A stretch of DNA of 64,000 nt, taken from Odontesthes bonariensis. Its lineage: Eukaryota; Chordata; Actinopteri; Atheriniformes; Atherinopsidae. A program made the translations under genes and the position numbers. Location of the stretch: positions 17,039,822 to 17,103,821 of the forward strand of contig NC_134516.1 of NCBI RefSeq assembly GCF_027942865.1, in the 5' to 3' direction. Each line of letters begins with the position of its first letter. Within the stretch, counting starts at the first letter, position 1. The notes under the pieces were generated by a model. The model did not search any database and was not told the DNA's origin. It worked only from the letters and a program-made list of their open reading frames with translations. Shown here in pieces: positions 43,401 to 55,700 of this stretch.

Positions 43401-46400
43401 TAGACGCAGCAGATTTCACATCTTCAATTGGCTCTTGTCCGTTGACTGCCTGAGAGGAGCCGCTGGTCATAGACGGTGGCATCTCTGCTGGAGCTTTTGC
43501 CTCGGTGTCTGCCGAGCTCTTTTCTGATGCTTGTTGGACTTTTGTGGACTTCACAGACTTCTTCGTGGACGACTGATGATCTTTGCATTTCTTCTTAAAA
43601 GTCGTTTTTGTGTCAGCTTTGTGAACATCCTTGCGCTTCTTACTCGTTTTACTCGCATCCAACTTATTTGTGACCTCTGATTTCTTAGATTTCTCCTTTT
43701 TGTGGGTCTCCTGCTTGTTTTCTTCAGGGGTAGTGGAAGGACAAATCAAAATGTCGGCTGGCTTGGATGTAGCAGAACTGTGGACTTTAGCGTCCGAGGC
43801 CTCCTCGTTTCCTCTCCCCTCCTCAACAGTGCTCTTTCCTTTGGCCTCATTCCGTCGTTGGACATCAAATTTAGACTTTGCCATCTTTTCCGAGGTCGAG
43901 GTCTTGCCTTTGCCTTGATTTTTACATGGATGTTTTTCCTTGGCAAACCTTTTATTCACCTTTTTATCCAGCTCCTTGCTTGCCTTCTTTGCCTTTCGAG
44001 AGTTTGAAGATAGAATATGCTGATCATTCCCTTCTTTTGCGATGAGGGATTTCTTTGATTTTCCCCCCTTTTTTACCTTCTGCATGTTCTCTGTGGTGGG
44101 TGGCATGTTTGACTCTTCAGCTGGGACAGAGGGCGCGGAGTTACCCGAATCGATTTGTGTTGAACTTGTGTCGTCAAGTTTGGCTTTTCCCTTATCAGAA
44201 CTTTCCGTCGCTGCAACTTCGGCCTCAACTTGAGGGACCGCAGACGTGGCAGGTTTTTTCTCGGCTGATGGGAAGCCATCTTCCTGCTTATTACATTTTT
44301 TCTGGACAGCCCTTTTGTTCGTTTTACTTTTGGAACTCTTGTGCTTGTTTGATTTGCTGCAGTCTGAAGGTGTGTGATGATTTGTAATCTTTTGCAGTTT
44401 CTTTATTCTAACAACATCGCGCTTCTGTGTTTTGACTTCTGAGGTGGTTTTTTTTAAACTGGAAGGTGGATGCACTCGATTCCTTGTAATCTGCTTGCCC
44501 TCCAATATCTTGGTCTCTGTACCATCCAATGACTTGTTTGTAGTTATGATTTCATCCTGGCCCTGCGGATTCTTCTCCTTTTCTACTTTTAACTTGTTGC
44601 TTGTTGTTGAAATCGTCACTGTTTCGGAAGTGGAAAGCTTATGGCCAGCGGTAGTGTTTTCATCATGAGCACTTTTGTTCAATTTAGGGCGGCCTTTTCT
44701 TTTAAGACCTTTTGTGTTTCCTTTGAGCTGCCGTTTCTCCAACTTGTGTTTCACTTTTCTACTGTGCTTTAACAACGATGACGAAATGACTTTATGAGCG
44801 GCTAGAGTTGGATTTTTTACTGGGACTTTCCTTAACGTTCGCCTTAATCTGAGATTAGGAAAAGCACGTCGTGAAGATGTTTCCTGATAAGAGACATTCT
44901 TCAACAGATGTGAATCCTTACTCGCTTTTCTATCTTTGAGCTCCTTTTTCGCAATGGACGTGCTAGCTGAGAGAGGAGCCGCAACATTTTTTCTCAATTT
45001 TAAGTCATGCGATGCCTGTTCTCTTAATTTACACGCAGCCTTTACATTCACAGTCCTACTCCCAGTGGTGGGCACCGTTGTATCTTCTGTTTTGCATGGT
45101 TTGTCACTTGTTTGCACATTTGTGTTCTTGTCAAGTTTAACAGACTTGGAAGCGTAGTGGTCCCTTTCGTGAAGGTTCAGCGCCCAAAGACAAATAAATA
45201 GCTGGGAGCAACCAGGGAGGCAACACATTGCCTGCAGAGGACTGTGCCTCCTGGAGTGGCGTCTCATTTCTATTCCGGTTTTAAACCTGGCTGTGCAACC
45301 CTGATGAAGGCAAGGATGCCGTGGAGCGAGCCTGTGCCTTTCAACATGGTGCTGGAAGTGTTCAAAACTCCACAAAACTCTCATGCAAATACTGCATTTA
45401 TTGTTTCCGACCTGGAACGCCAGCTCTAAAGGTTTAAGCTCGCCGTAGTGTTCATCGAGAGCATGGTACAGGAGAGCAACTCGGTTCCTTGAAAGGTCTG
45501 TAACCCAAGCGCACCCATCCACAGGACAGCAAACTTTCTCATGTGGCTCCACATTTTTCTCCTCAGCAACATTCCCGTTTTGTTTAGAGGCCGTTTTAAG
45601 GGCCTGCTCAGATTCTGTCTTTTTCTTTTTGTCTTTTTTGGAACAGACAAACCCTAACCCAGTCTGAACTGGTGAGGCAGAGGAATTGATCTCAATATCT
45701 TGGTTTTCTGGCAAATTTGAACTCATAGCTCCGTGTTTTTTTCTTTGTTGAGAGATCTCTTGCAGTCCAATTTCCTGCTTAGTGTCAAAGTCCTTTTTCA
45801 ATTCGGATGGTTCTTTCTTTTTACCAATAATATGTCCATTTACTCTGTGGACAGCAGTTTTGTCATTAGGGTCCTTTGCTGGGTTTTGTTTTTCATGTAA
45901 TGATGTACCAATAACTTGTCTGTCTTTAGACCTTAATGTTCTGGATTCCAATGGGCTTAAATCTGGTAAACTTGTTTTAGAACAGACAGACGATTTCCTC
46001 AGTCTCCCCTTACTTCGGCAACCAGAAATCATACTTGTGGCATTTGCTTTGGCAGAGGTCTTAGGTGTGGAGGTATCTTTGGTGTCAGAGGCCTCTTGCT
46101 CTAGGGCTTTGTTACCAGTTTGAGGCTCTTTGATCCTCTTCAGCTTTTCTATATGATCAGAGAGGTGCATCATGGCCAACAGGTCATCTTTGAACATTAT
46201 CCGACAAAACATACACTCATCTTTACGAAAATGGAACATTGCATGTGCTACAACGCGACTTCCCTTAAAGACCTTGTTGCAGAAGGTACAACTGTACTCC
46301 AGCTTGGATTCCTCCGACTCTGGTGTCATTTCCAGAAGCTCACTGTTTTCAGGTGTATCGGAATTATCATCAGGGGCTTCTTCCATCCCTTGAACGTTGA

Positions 46401-49400
46401 CTGAAGAGGCCTCCTCTTCTGATGTGGAGCTGCTAGAGGTAGTCCGTATTTTGTGAGGACCTTTGGGCTCGTTTGCACCTCTGAAATCTTTGGATGCACC
46501 ATTGTCCGAACTTTGCCGTTTGTCATTCTCTTGATCTTGAGCAAGTTGCTCGGGTGCAAGTTCAGTGATCATTTCTGTAACCAATGTCAGAGAAGATATG
46601 TCATTTAAACTGGCCTGTTCTGTAGGGTTATAAGAAGTCTCTGCTTCGGATGGCTTACTTTGAGTGACGTTTCGTGTAGGGCTTGTATCATTATCACAAG
46701 GCACATGTCCTTTTGAGTTTTTAGGTGAAACCTCCGTGACATCCATTGTGGAAATATGGTTACGAACTGTGTTACAGTTTTTGCCACTTTCACCCTGAGA
46801 CGGCAGTGATTTGAGTTCTTGTTCCCCACCTCTGAGTGCAACATCTTGAGAGTGAGAGGGAATGGAATCTGCAGCTCTACTGTAGGAAACATTGGCATTT
46901 ATAGAGACTGGATGGGTTTCCCCAGTAGCTTTCTTCTTCGTTTTGACTGCTGCTGTGGTTTGCGAAACTTGGGCTTTAGAGACTTTATCTAAAACTGGAG
47001 ATTGTGAGGCAATGGTCACTTTCATCTCAACAGCAGACTCCTCACAAGGCTCCCCAGACAAAGCAACAGTTTCAGGTTGAGGAGCCTCCTGCAAATTGGG
47101 GACTTCTGTCGCTGCGTTATCTTTCAGCTCAGCGGAAGAGTTTCCAGAATCATCTCTTGCACAAGTAATGCTTTGTGCGACTTTTCCTGGGCTTTTAGCT
47201 TGAGGGATCCTACTTGAATTTGGGGATTTGGTCACTTTGTCTGCTCCGGTCCTCTGTGAAGTGACTTTCATCTCAACAGCAGACTTTTCACAGGGCTGTC
47301 TGGTTGAGGATGTTTTTCTTGACAGTACTTTTACATTTTGAGCTTTAAGGACTTTTTCTGAAATTCGGGAAACCTTGTCCCTAGCTGCTGCTGCTGTCTG
47401 AGAGATAGTTCCACCTTTCCCCTCAGAGGCTGTCTTTTCACAAAGCTCCCTCTGTGGATCCTTAGGAGGGCTTCCCTGTACAGAAGAGCGTGTGATTGTT
47501 GATACAGAGCCTTGAACATTCTGCCCATTACCTTTTCCTTTCTGTCGGCGAGCATAACAGTGCAGCTGTTGTATAAACATAGTTGCGTCCCGCGCTCTGA
47601 GAACCACCTCTTTGCGATGTACAGTCTTGCCAGTTTGATAAGTGTCCGGAAGCTTCACTGTAGGTCTGTAAAGAAGCACTTGAGGGAAACCTCTGGGTCT
47701 GTTGCAGGCATCTTCTCCAAAAGTACCCATCAGTTCATTGTCTGGTAGTGAAAGCTCCAGAATGATTTGTGGAGGGCTGGCTGGTAGAGGAAAGTCCTCC
47801 GAAAACCCATTCTGGTGCTCGTCGTTTTCCCTTGCCTTCAAATGAGAGTTTATTAAAGGTTTGAGTTTGGCATTGTTCTTGATTGGACCAGTTTCGGATC
47901 TCTTCATGACACACGATCGAAGGTGCCTTGCTTGCTTCAATCCATTCTTTTTCATCTTCACTGGAACATTCTCTTCAAGAGTTCCTGAGTCTTCCAAGAG
48001 CCACTTGGGTTTTCTAATCCTCCGTTTTGGTGGATTTTTCTCTGAGAGTCTCGTGGTGCGTCTATGTTCCTCATACCGTAGGGCTACATTGCTGTGTATT
48101 CTGTCTAGTTGCCAAAACGAGCGCCTCAAAGGTCCAGAAGAAGTGTCTTTCAAAGCTTGGCCTTTCTTCCTTACAGCGTGATCATTAAGCCGCATTTTGC
48201 CTGTGCCCATCTTTAGCCTTTTGGATGCAGAGTCAATATCCTCCTTTTGATGCCGCTTCTTAGCTCCAGCGTTAAATTCACTTTTATTTCCTCTGCGACA
48301 TGCTGATCGGCTTGATCTGAGTGCAGGTTCTTTGGACCAGTACTTGGAGATCCATTTGTCCTCCATGATTTCCGCACTAACCACCTTTTCACTCATCAGC
48401 TTCAAACAGTTGGTCCGCAAAGCAATGAGGTTCCAAAACTCTGGATCAAAATAGAGATCCTTCTTCAAGACCTGAAAAAAGAAAAGCACATTAAAGGAAT
48501 TAGATTTACTCATCATTACAGCTGCAAAAGTTATACAGAGAGTACAGTTGGGCAATCTCACATTTTAGTAACCTAAATCAATACCTAATCTCATCTACCT
48601 AAATCAACCTAATCTCTGCAAGCTATTCAACTATGATGCTACCATCACTGTGCTTAACAGTTGGAAACTTTAATACCTACATTTATAGTCTCTCACACAC
48701 CCGTTGTTAAACTTCCGACAAAATATCAGAAAAAAAACGCTATAGACAAGTACGTGCTCTTACAGCTTCCCAGATGACAAATAAAACACACAAGAAAAAA
48801 GAAAAAAGGGAGGTGACCAATGTTCCCTCTAAGCTGCGCACATTCTCAGAGCACAAAAAAAAAAATCTATGCAGCGCATAAAATAAAATTCACCATAAAC
48901 GTGTCAATTAATATCTAATACTAGACCTAATCTAATCTAATTAATTAGACCAATAATGTGTTTTTCTGTACCATTTTTCAATATAACGCAGTGAGTGACA
49001 GGTGTTCAGCCAATGATACGATACGGTTTACTTACGCTATGCAGCCAATCAGAGCATTGATAGTGCTTTCACATGTGCCCTGCCCATACGCGCCGTGCAG
49101 GTTAGCTAGCTTACAACAGTGCGGCGGAGTTAAGAGTTATGAGACGCAACCCCTTATCATGGCGAAACCATCGGGCAGCGCCAGCGACACATCCCTTCAC
49201 CAAGCCAAAGTAAAAAAAGAAATGCGGTTCTTTTAGGATGGAATGGCTGTCTGAGTATGTGCAAATAGAAGAACAAGCGGTGAAACTGGGGGAGATTTTT
49301 TCTTTTTCGAGTGAGAAAGGTCTACTCTGCAAAACATGCAGACTGCAAACATGACTCTCACATATAACATACTACACATCTCATGAACAACAAGATTTTT

Positions 49401-52400
49401 GTCTTTTTCATTTTAAGTGGGCCAAATCGCTTATATGAAAAGTAAACTAATGAAAATTGCTGCTGTGATTTGATTCTTTTAATAAGCCATGTAACTTGCT
49501 ACAATCCAAGGTTTTAACAGGTGTGATATTGGTGTGTGGTCACAGCGTGCACATCTGATGAGCACATTGAGTTGCCTGTGGTATGAAATGCGCTATTTAA
49601 AATAAAGATTGATTGATTGATTGATCTGATGTTGCTCACAGTGTTCCTCAGTGTGCTCAGGGACCTTGTGTGTATGCCCAGACACATGAAAAATTAGAGG
49701 GAACATTGGAGGTGACATTGTAAGCTTGTAAGTTACAGCAAAAATGTGCTTTTTGCTCTACAAGCACATTCTCCATTAATATATGCATGAAAAGGGTGCT
49801 CTACCTGCAGGGTTTCAAAGCGAACATTATTTCCAATTGGACTGTCATCCACGTGATATTCCTGATCAGGGTGCATGTAAAGAAGGTACACCATCTTGTA
49901 GGATTCAACAGTCCGCTCCGAGAAGAAGACGAGAAGAGCGCATGCCCGGCAAACTTCCAGATCGTTGGGTAGCAGCCCAGCAATTGTTTTGTAGATTAGG
50001 GACTTAGTGATGACATCACAGGGAAGACTAGACTGCAGTGCATTAGCACAGAGCTCCACACAGAACTGGATAGCTTCTTCACCCACCTAGTGAGATACAA
50101 AGACATTGAATACTCCATAGGTACAGAACATTGTTACAAATCTGGCAAAATATTCTAAGCATAGTCTCAATGTACAAATTGCTATCTTACCTCTTGCAGA
50201 ATGGCTCTGATGAATGGAAAGATTGATTTGACATTTGCAGTAGACAGCATCAGCTTATGGCACTCCTTTAAAAGAGCCTGCTTGGAGGTACTCAACCGTC
50301 TATGAAGATTAGTCCACACAAGGACAAGATCGCTAACAAAAAAAGAAAAAAAGAAGGAAAATTGCCAAAACTGTTCAAAATGCTCATTTAAAGGGGGAGT
50401 AAATAGGAAGTAAAATTACTCGGCTGCTAATTCAATAGTTTTTAGACATCACATACCATTCATTTGGCTTCAGTTGATGTTAAAACTAATTTCCCAAAGC
50501 ATTACCGTCAAATTCAGTTAACTTACCACAAATAGTACACGTCTCCCCTGTGTAGCTGCTCTGACAGGAAGGCTGTGCTGACAGCTAATAGCAACTCATC
50601 CTTTTCCTCACGCTCCAAGCTACAGATGATGTGTACTGCATCTTTACCATTAATGTCAGCCACCTAAAAAAAAAAAAAAAAACAGTGAATGGAGGTTAAG
50701 CTACAGCACAATAAACAACAGACTGCAGCAAAAAGTGTCATCGTCTGAATGAAAGCCGGGCTAGCCTTTAGCGGTGAGTTACTCCACCAACCTCTTTACG
50801 TAGCTGTTCATGTTGTGAAGTTCTGTAAAGCCATGAGAGGTAGACCTGGAGGAAGAACAAGTTTTGTCCTGCTATGGGATGCCGAACACAACATCTGGCC
50901 AGGGCCACAGCCTCACTGGCACGTTCACAGGATAAAAGGTAGCGCACCCGAAGCTCAAAGAACGCCGGCAGCTCAGAGCTGACATATCCATCCACTGGAA
51001 GAAGGCAGACCAAGAGAGATGCATGTAATTTCAGCTTATTTTCATAGAATACACCATTTTAGAATAGACTGGAAGAAAAGAAATACAATTCAACTTCCCA
51101 GCATCAATGTTAGTACAAATGTTATTTATGCAACTACATTACTGACCTTCGTTCTGAGGTAAATTGGACTCGCTGAGGATTGCCTGTAAGGCTGGGCTAG
51201 CCCAAGGCCCGCCGCCCTGAACCAAACGCTCCACCTGAAGTAAGTGAACATTCTGATACTTTGCGAGGACCAAATGACATTCCTGGAAGAGCATGAGCAG
51301 AAATGCATCTTGATATACTTGTGATTCAATTAAGATCTTAAGCATCCCATGCAGACATGTTGAGATTAAAAATAGCATTTTTTTTTTTTTTTTAAATAAT
51401 CATGACAATAACTTGTATCTGATTAGTTTTTTTTTCCAATTAATCACCCGAGTAGAAATCTCCCATCTATATGAGCAAAAAAATGTTAGAGGATGATCTG
51501 AACTCAATGCTCACCTGGAATGTGGCAGTAAATTCTTTCAGTGGCTCCTGATAGAAGTCCTTCTGGTCAAAGAACAGCAGCAACTCAAAAACACTCCTGG
51601 GACAAGATCAGAGCGATAAAGACACATTTTCAAAGAGAACTTTTAATTGCTTATTCACAGGACTTCAGATATTTGTGTGCATCCTCAGAAACCGACTGTG
51701 GCAAAGAGGCCGTGGAATGCAGTTAATTAAGCAAAAGTGGGGGAAGCCGCGGGAGTGACGCCGTGACGGATGGACCAGGCTCAACAACTGGCAGCGTGCC
51801 AGGCCTTTTTCCTGGCTCACCAACACGGTTTTGTAATCCAGCAAGCACAATGTCTAGATTCAGGTCCATAAATGTTGCCTCCAACAGCCCAGAATATACT
51901 GGAAAACTTAGGTGTGAGCAACAAAAAAGTAAAGCAATTGGAAGAGAACCAAGTTTTCTGTATTGGTTATTTTCTGTTACACAAGTATTTCTTTCTTTTT
52001 CTTATTTAAACTAAGTTTTGCTTTATTTAAATACTTTCTAGTGTGTTGTTTTTGTGAGGCCAAATATCTTACCAATTCAACATAATTCAACAATGCTTGT
52101 GACAATGAAGTGTTTAAAAACCCATGTATTGGTTGGCCTTAAACAGTAGAAGACATTACTCATCATCATCATCAACTCCAGTAATCTGTGCAGATGTGTA
52201 CGACATTTATGAGATTTCATTACACTGGGCTACTCTTTTGCCCCCCTGTGATATCATTAATCTGACTGTAAAAGGCCTCTAAAATCCATTGTTGCAAAGT
52301 TGAGGCGTCTGCGAATGTTTATGAAGTCTCAACCGGTTAAGCGCTTCAGTTTTGCTCTCAAGCAACCATGTCTGGCTTGGCTCACATTAAAAGTGAAGAG

Positions 52401-55400
52401 ATCCAGGCTGGTGGCACAGTGTACTGCTAGCAACTCCAGTTTCATAAGAAAGTTGTCTTTAAATGAGTTCGTCACAAACTGCGTGATCATGCCCGACACT
52501 GCGTCTTTATGTGATCATTTATGTGATCGGAAACACAAACTTTGCACTCAACTGGCAAATGATCTAAACACTGTGGAACATGGAGTGCGTTTTAGCGAGC
52601 ACAAGGAGAGCAAGGAAGGCCTACACGAACAGTGGCATTTTGAGAAAAGGAGTCTTTTGCTCCTTAGTTCCAAAAAAAAAAAAAAAAACCCTCCATCCAT
52701 AGAGAAAGAGAACACAACCAGAGCAACAACAGTTCCAAAGTCACAGCTAACTGTACACAGGCCACAAGTTGTTTATGCTTGCTTCATTAATGTCCAAACC
52801 ACTTGTCTTGACAATCCAAAGGCGCTAGCTGTCATGTGACCTTTCCTGGCTTGCTAAATAGTTCTGTGTGCAGCAAGTTTTCTGACCGTACAGGCAAATG
52901 ATCTCATTAGCGGTCTAAATTTGCAAACAAAGCAGCTCACTCAAAAGCCTCTTTCACACACGAGACACGCAACAATAATGGTTGCATTAGTCTGTTAAAG
53001 TGACGGCATTCTGTCGCCCACTCGCTGGCCATTTCTTTTTTAAAGTTAATGTTCCTCCCACTTCCTTCAGACATGACTGTGAAAGGGACAGAGAGCCGTG
53101 GCGTGCACGTGAGATTTGGGCTTCCAGTAAGATTGAAAAGCGCCCGAGTGCAGTTCAATATTATCATCTTTACTGAGTCACAGCTTTCTCACAACACTTC
53201 ACATCGCCTCAAGAGTTCATATTTGCATAACAAGTGTTGTGTGCTAAACATAGGTGGTGGCGAGTGGACGAAAACTTTCCAACATGTTGAAACTTTCTAA
53301 CCAGTCAGTTTACGTGAACACAGGACCGACATGTATTCTGACATCGAACCAAGTGTTTAGCGGTGCCCAATCAGAAGTGGTGAGCCATAGACCCATGCTA
53401 TAATCGTCAACATTATAGGCACTGTAAACTTTAAAATATCTTGAGCCTGCATTTGCATGTGGACACAGAAATGTCAAAACACCCGTGCACGTGTTTCTTC
53501 TGTCGTTTCGAAGCAGCGAGGAAAATGCGAGGCAACCCCTTAAGATTTGCAAAACGCAAAAGCAACCACCTCTTTGTACTTACAACGCCAGGCTACTGAT
53601 TGTGTGGTGCACATGATCACAGTTTGATGCAAAAAGGGTTGAGGCTCGCGCAAAACAGCAGAGAGCCGTCTCAAGGATCCTGAGCTGGGGCAGGGGCACC
53701 TGCCAGCGAGAAGTATACTCCTCCACCAACTGCACAAGGCAAAGCAAAAGACAAGTCAAGTCAAAAACAAAATTACAAGGACAACGCAAAAGTTAGATTA
53801 GGTCTGTGGCAGGACTGTTGGTTTGAGAATAATTTCAAATACACTGGTGATGAGACAGGAGCAAGTCAGGTATTTATGTAATGTTACAAATACAGGCTAC
53901 TTAGAGATGCAGCCAACAGATAAAATAATAAGCAAACACTCTGATATCTAAAGCAGTTGTTTGTGTCATGGTGTATTCAGCTGCTATTCGAGGACAATCT
54001 CAAACATCAATGCTCCTCTTGTTGCTGTCTGACATAGCTATTTACTTGGAACCCCCCCTCAAAAAAAAAAAAAACTAAATCTGTGCTTCTATTGGCCTCC
54101 AACAGTGGTAAAAATCCAGGAAAACTAAACCATTGTTTATTACAAAGAACTGCAACTTGAGTTTATTAACATGTTAGATTTAACTTCATCTTTTTTCAAT
54201 GTAAATAAATAGTTAAGATTTTTCACCGGTATAGACGGGTCAAAAGTGGTTTACAAATGTTTGAAGGTGATTATTTGATGTAACTGCTGTCAACTTCTCA
54301 TCAACCAAATGTTCATCTCGGGTAGCTTAACTGCTAATCTCTGCAGACAGCAGTTTGATGAGCGTCTGCTAACATCAACGTCACGGATTAGCCTCAAGAA
54401 AACAGCGTTTTATTTGAAACCAAATCCAAATGGGATCCCAGAAACTTGAAGGAAGGCTGTCAAAGGCGCAAATACTACTAACTTAACAAAACATAAACTG
54501 ACCCAATTGTGCAATATTCACCATAGCTTGAAATGCGAACCGAAATCAAATATGAATGTTTTACACCGTTCACTGTCCATATAGGTATCTTCTGCAAAGA
54601 TGCATCTGTATCGGTAAAGTACAGGTAGGCTTTCACTACCGCAAGAGACATGAAATGATCAGAAAACGAGTAAAATCGTTAGTGTTCGGCAATTAAACTG
54701 TGCCAACAATGACCTTTTTTTTTCATAGCCCTAAAGTATTTCCCTGCAATCGCACATACACATGGAAAGTAGCTTTCTTTCTTTTTGTTTTTTAATCGCT
54801 TAAAATTGTGCCATTTAGCAAATTTCAGGTTAGGAGAACATCTAGTGAGACTGTAACAAGTCACGGAATAAAGATTACCAAACGTATAGCATACGTGCTA
54901 AACGCTGTCCTCTCCACAGTTTGGTAAACACTGAGCATACCATACAGCCAACTTAAAAGTACATTTTGGTCTAGCTGGGCAGCTAACTCTAAAGACTAGC
55001 CGCCTTAGCATTCTAGTTGAACATTGAGCTATTATTATCAAGCTATGGCTAACTCTCTGACTCAAATGTTTCCACATCATTAACTCTATTTCAGTCTGGT
55101 TTATCAGTCTCACAGTTTAAAACGCGTAACGCACACTGATACTTGTTTGTACTACGACTTGTTGGCTAGATGCTAACGACTAGTACAGCTAATGCTATCC
55201 GTGTAAATGCCCGTTCTGGGGGAGGGGAGTCGGCTAACATATATCCTACTATCTTCGACAACAAGCCTGGCACCAACTTCAGCTGCCACTCCATACCTTG
55301 CAAAAGTCAGAGCAGAACGGTTCACTGTCGGCTGAGAATTCGTCACCTGAGTAGCGGCTTAAGAGACTGTGTAATTGTTTTTCTAGCCCCTCTAACTCGT

Positions 55401-55422
55401 TCGCACTGCTCTCCTCCGCCAT
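40425..55422 (-). CDS. znf654: zinc finger protein 654-like (ZNF654/RLF/ZNF292 family)
   Basis: Ten coding exons (minus): 55422-55297, 53729-53584, 51596-51515, 51282-51147, 50994-50792, 50663-50527, 50332-50191, 50086-49805, 48471-43116 and 40435-40425. They total 6,621 bases, exactly 2,207 codons with stop. The N-terminal ~420 residues form a helical repeat region close to human ZNF654 (EEYTSRWQVPLPQLRILETA, SSLALSVFELLLFF, YKTIAGLLPNDLEV, LYFDPEFWNL). C2H2 fingers lie near 1140-1195 and 1395-1530. A long Lys/Ser-rich tract follows, with an AT-hook-like KRKGRPKLNK. A conserved C-terminal block has PYMRPPPTAYLDEKF, MPKRRK, CAKCFATF and LFGFDSDDEG. It is probably a nuclear DNA-binding factor of poorly known function. 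Human ZNF654 is much shorter (~1,126 aa), so RLF or ZNF292 kinship is possible, but the C-terminus fits ZNF654 best. The last exon adds only three codons. Confidence 0.88.
40731..40790 (-). repeat. L2-type LINE 3' tail inside the MITE
   Basis: The plus strand reads gaatcagaatcagaaaaaac then tttatttatccccaaagggc, the complement of a typical L2-type tail (GCCCTTTGGGGATAAATAAA...). Confidence 0.5.
41583..41870 (+). mobile_element. L2/CR1-type LINE 3' end
   Basis: The last codons of ORF2 are visible (NYFVPLAIRMYNSCK then stop). A short 3' UTR follows, then the characteristic tail (cttcgggatcaataaagaat then ctatctatc repeats). It is 5'-truncated and inserted in the hAT element. Confidence 0.75.
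41965..42827. mobile_element. pogo/Tigger-like (Tc1/mariner) non-autonomous element, TA target
   Basis: CAGTGGAAACCGCTTATAGT at the left end and its complement at the right end extend to about 27 bases with one mismatch. The insert is flanked by TA at 41963-41964 and 42828-42829. The 863-bp interior has no recognisable transposase. It is inserted in the hAT element. Confidence 0.85.
48818..49708 (+). mobile_element. hAT element with transposase remnant, intron 8 of the znf654-like gene
   Basis: The target duplication GAGGTGAC lies at 48810-48817 and 49709-49716. Ends are CAATGTTCCCTCTAA and TTAGAGGGAACATTG, a perfect inverted pair. From 49,159 a decayed frame (MAKPSGSASDTSLHQAKVKK, stop, shift, then EEQAVKLGEIFSFSSEKGL and LCKTC) looks like the N-terminus of a hAT transposase. 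An internal 'attgattgattgatt' run may be the tail of another insert. Confidence 0.88.
52673..52688. repeat. poly-A tract in znf654-like intron 2
   Basis: Sixteen A residues. The rest of intron 2 (51,597-53,583) and intron 1 (53,730-55,296) shows no recognised gene or clear transposon ends. Confidence 0.7.
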
Positions 55423-55700
55423 ACTGCCAGTCTAGCCTTGCTCGTAGCAGCTACCACACAACACATACATTCGCCATCATTGACAGCGCTGATTGGATAC
55501 AGCTAACGTTGAGGGGTGCGCTCCTTCACCACACCGCTGTACGCCGAAGAGAGCTAGTTGAGGTGGAGTCTTGGGTTTTATTGTCATGTCAAAGCCTCCT
55601 AATAAAGACCCGCCAACACGGTGTTCTCCAAAAACCATCGCATGCGCCACAAACCACATGGCAGACACAAACACGGCTCCTTAATGACCGTAAATAATTG
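55423..55700 (-). promoter_or_regulatory. probable promoter/leader of the znf654-like gene
   Basis: Immediately upstream of the ATG at 55,422 on the minus strand. The region is comparatively GC-richer than its surroundings with no TATA box close to the start. This is positional inference only. Confidence 0.35.

Noticed and set aside
43168-48181. Several plus-strand open frames of 60-119 codons across this interval
   Set aside because: They lie opposite the large znf654-like coding exon and reflect its base composition; none has a recognisable domain.
52300-52839. 179-codon plus-strand open frame in a znf654-like intron
   Set aside because: No recognisable domain, it includes a poly-lysine run from a poly-A tract, and no splice-compatible neighbours were found; likely chance.
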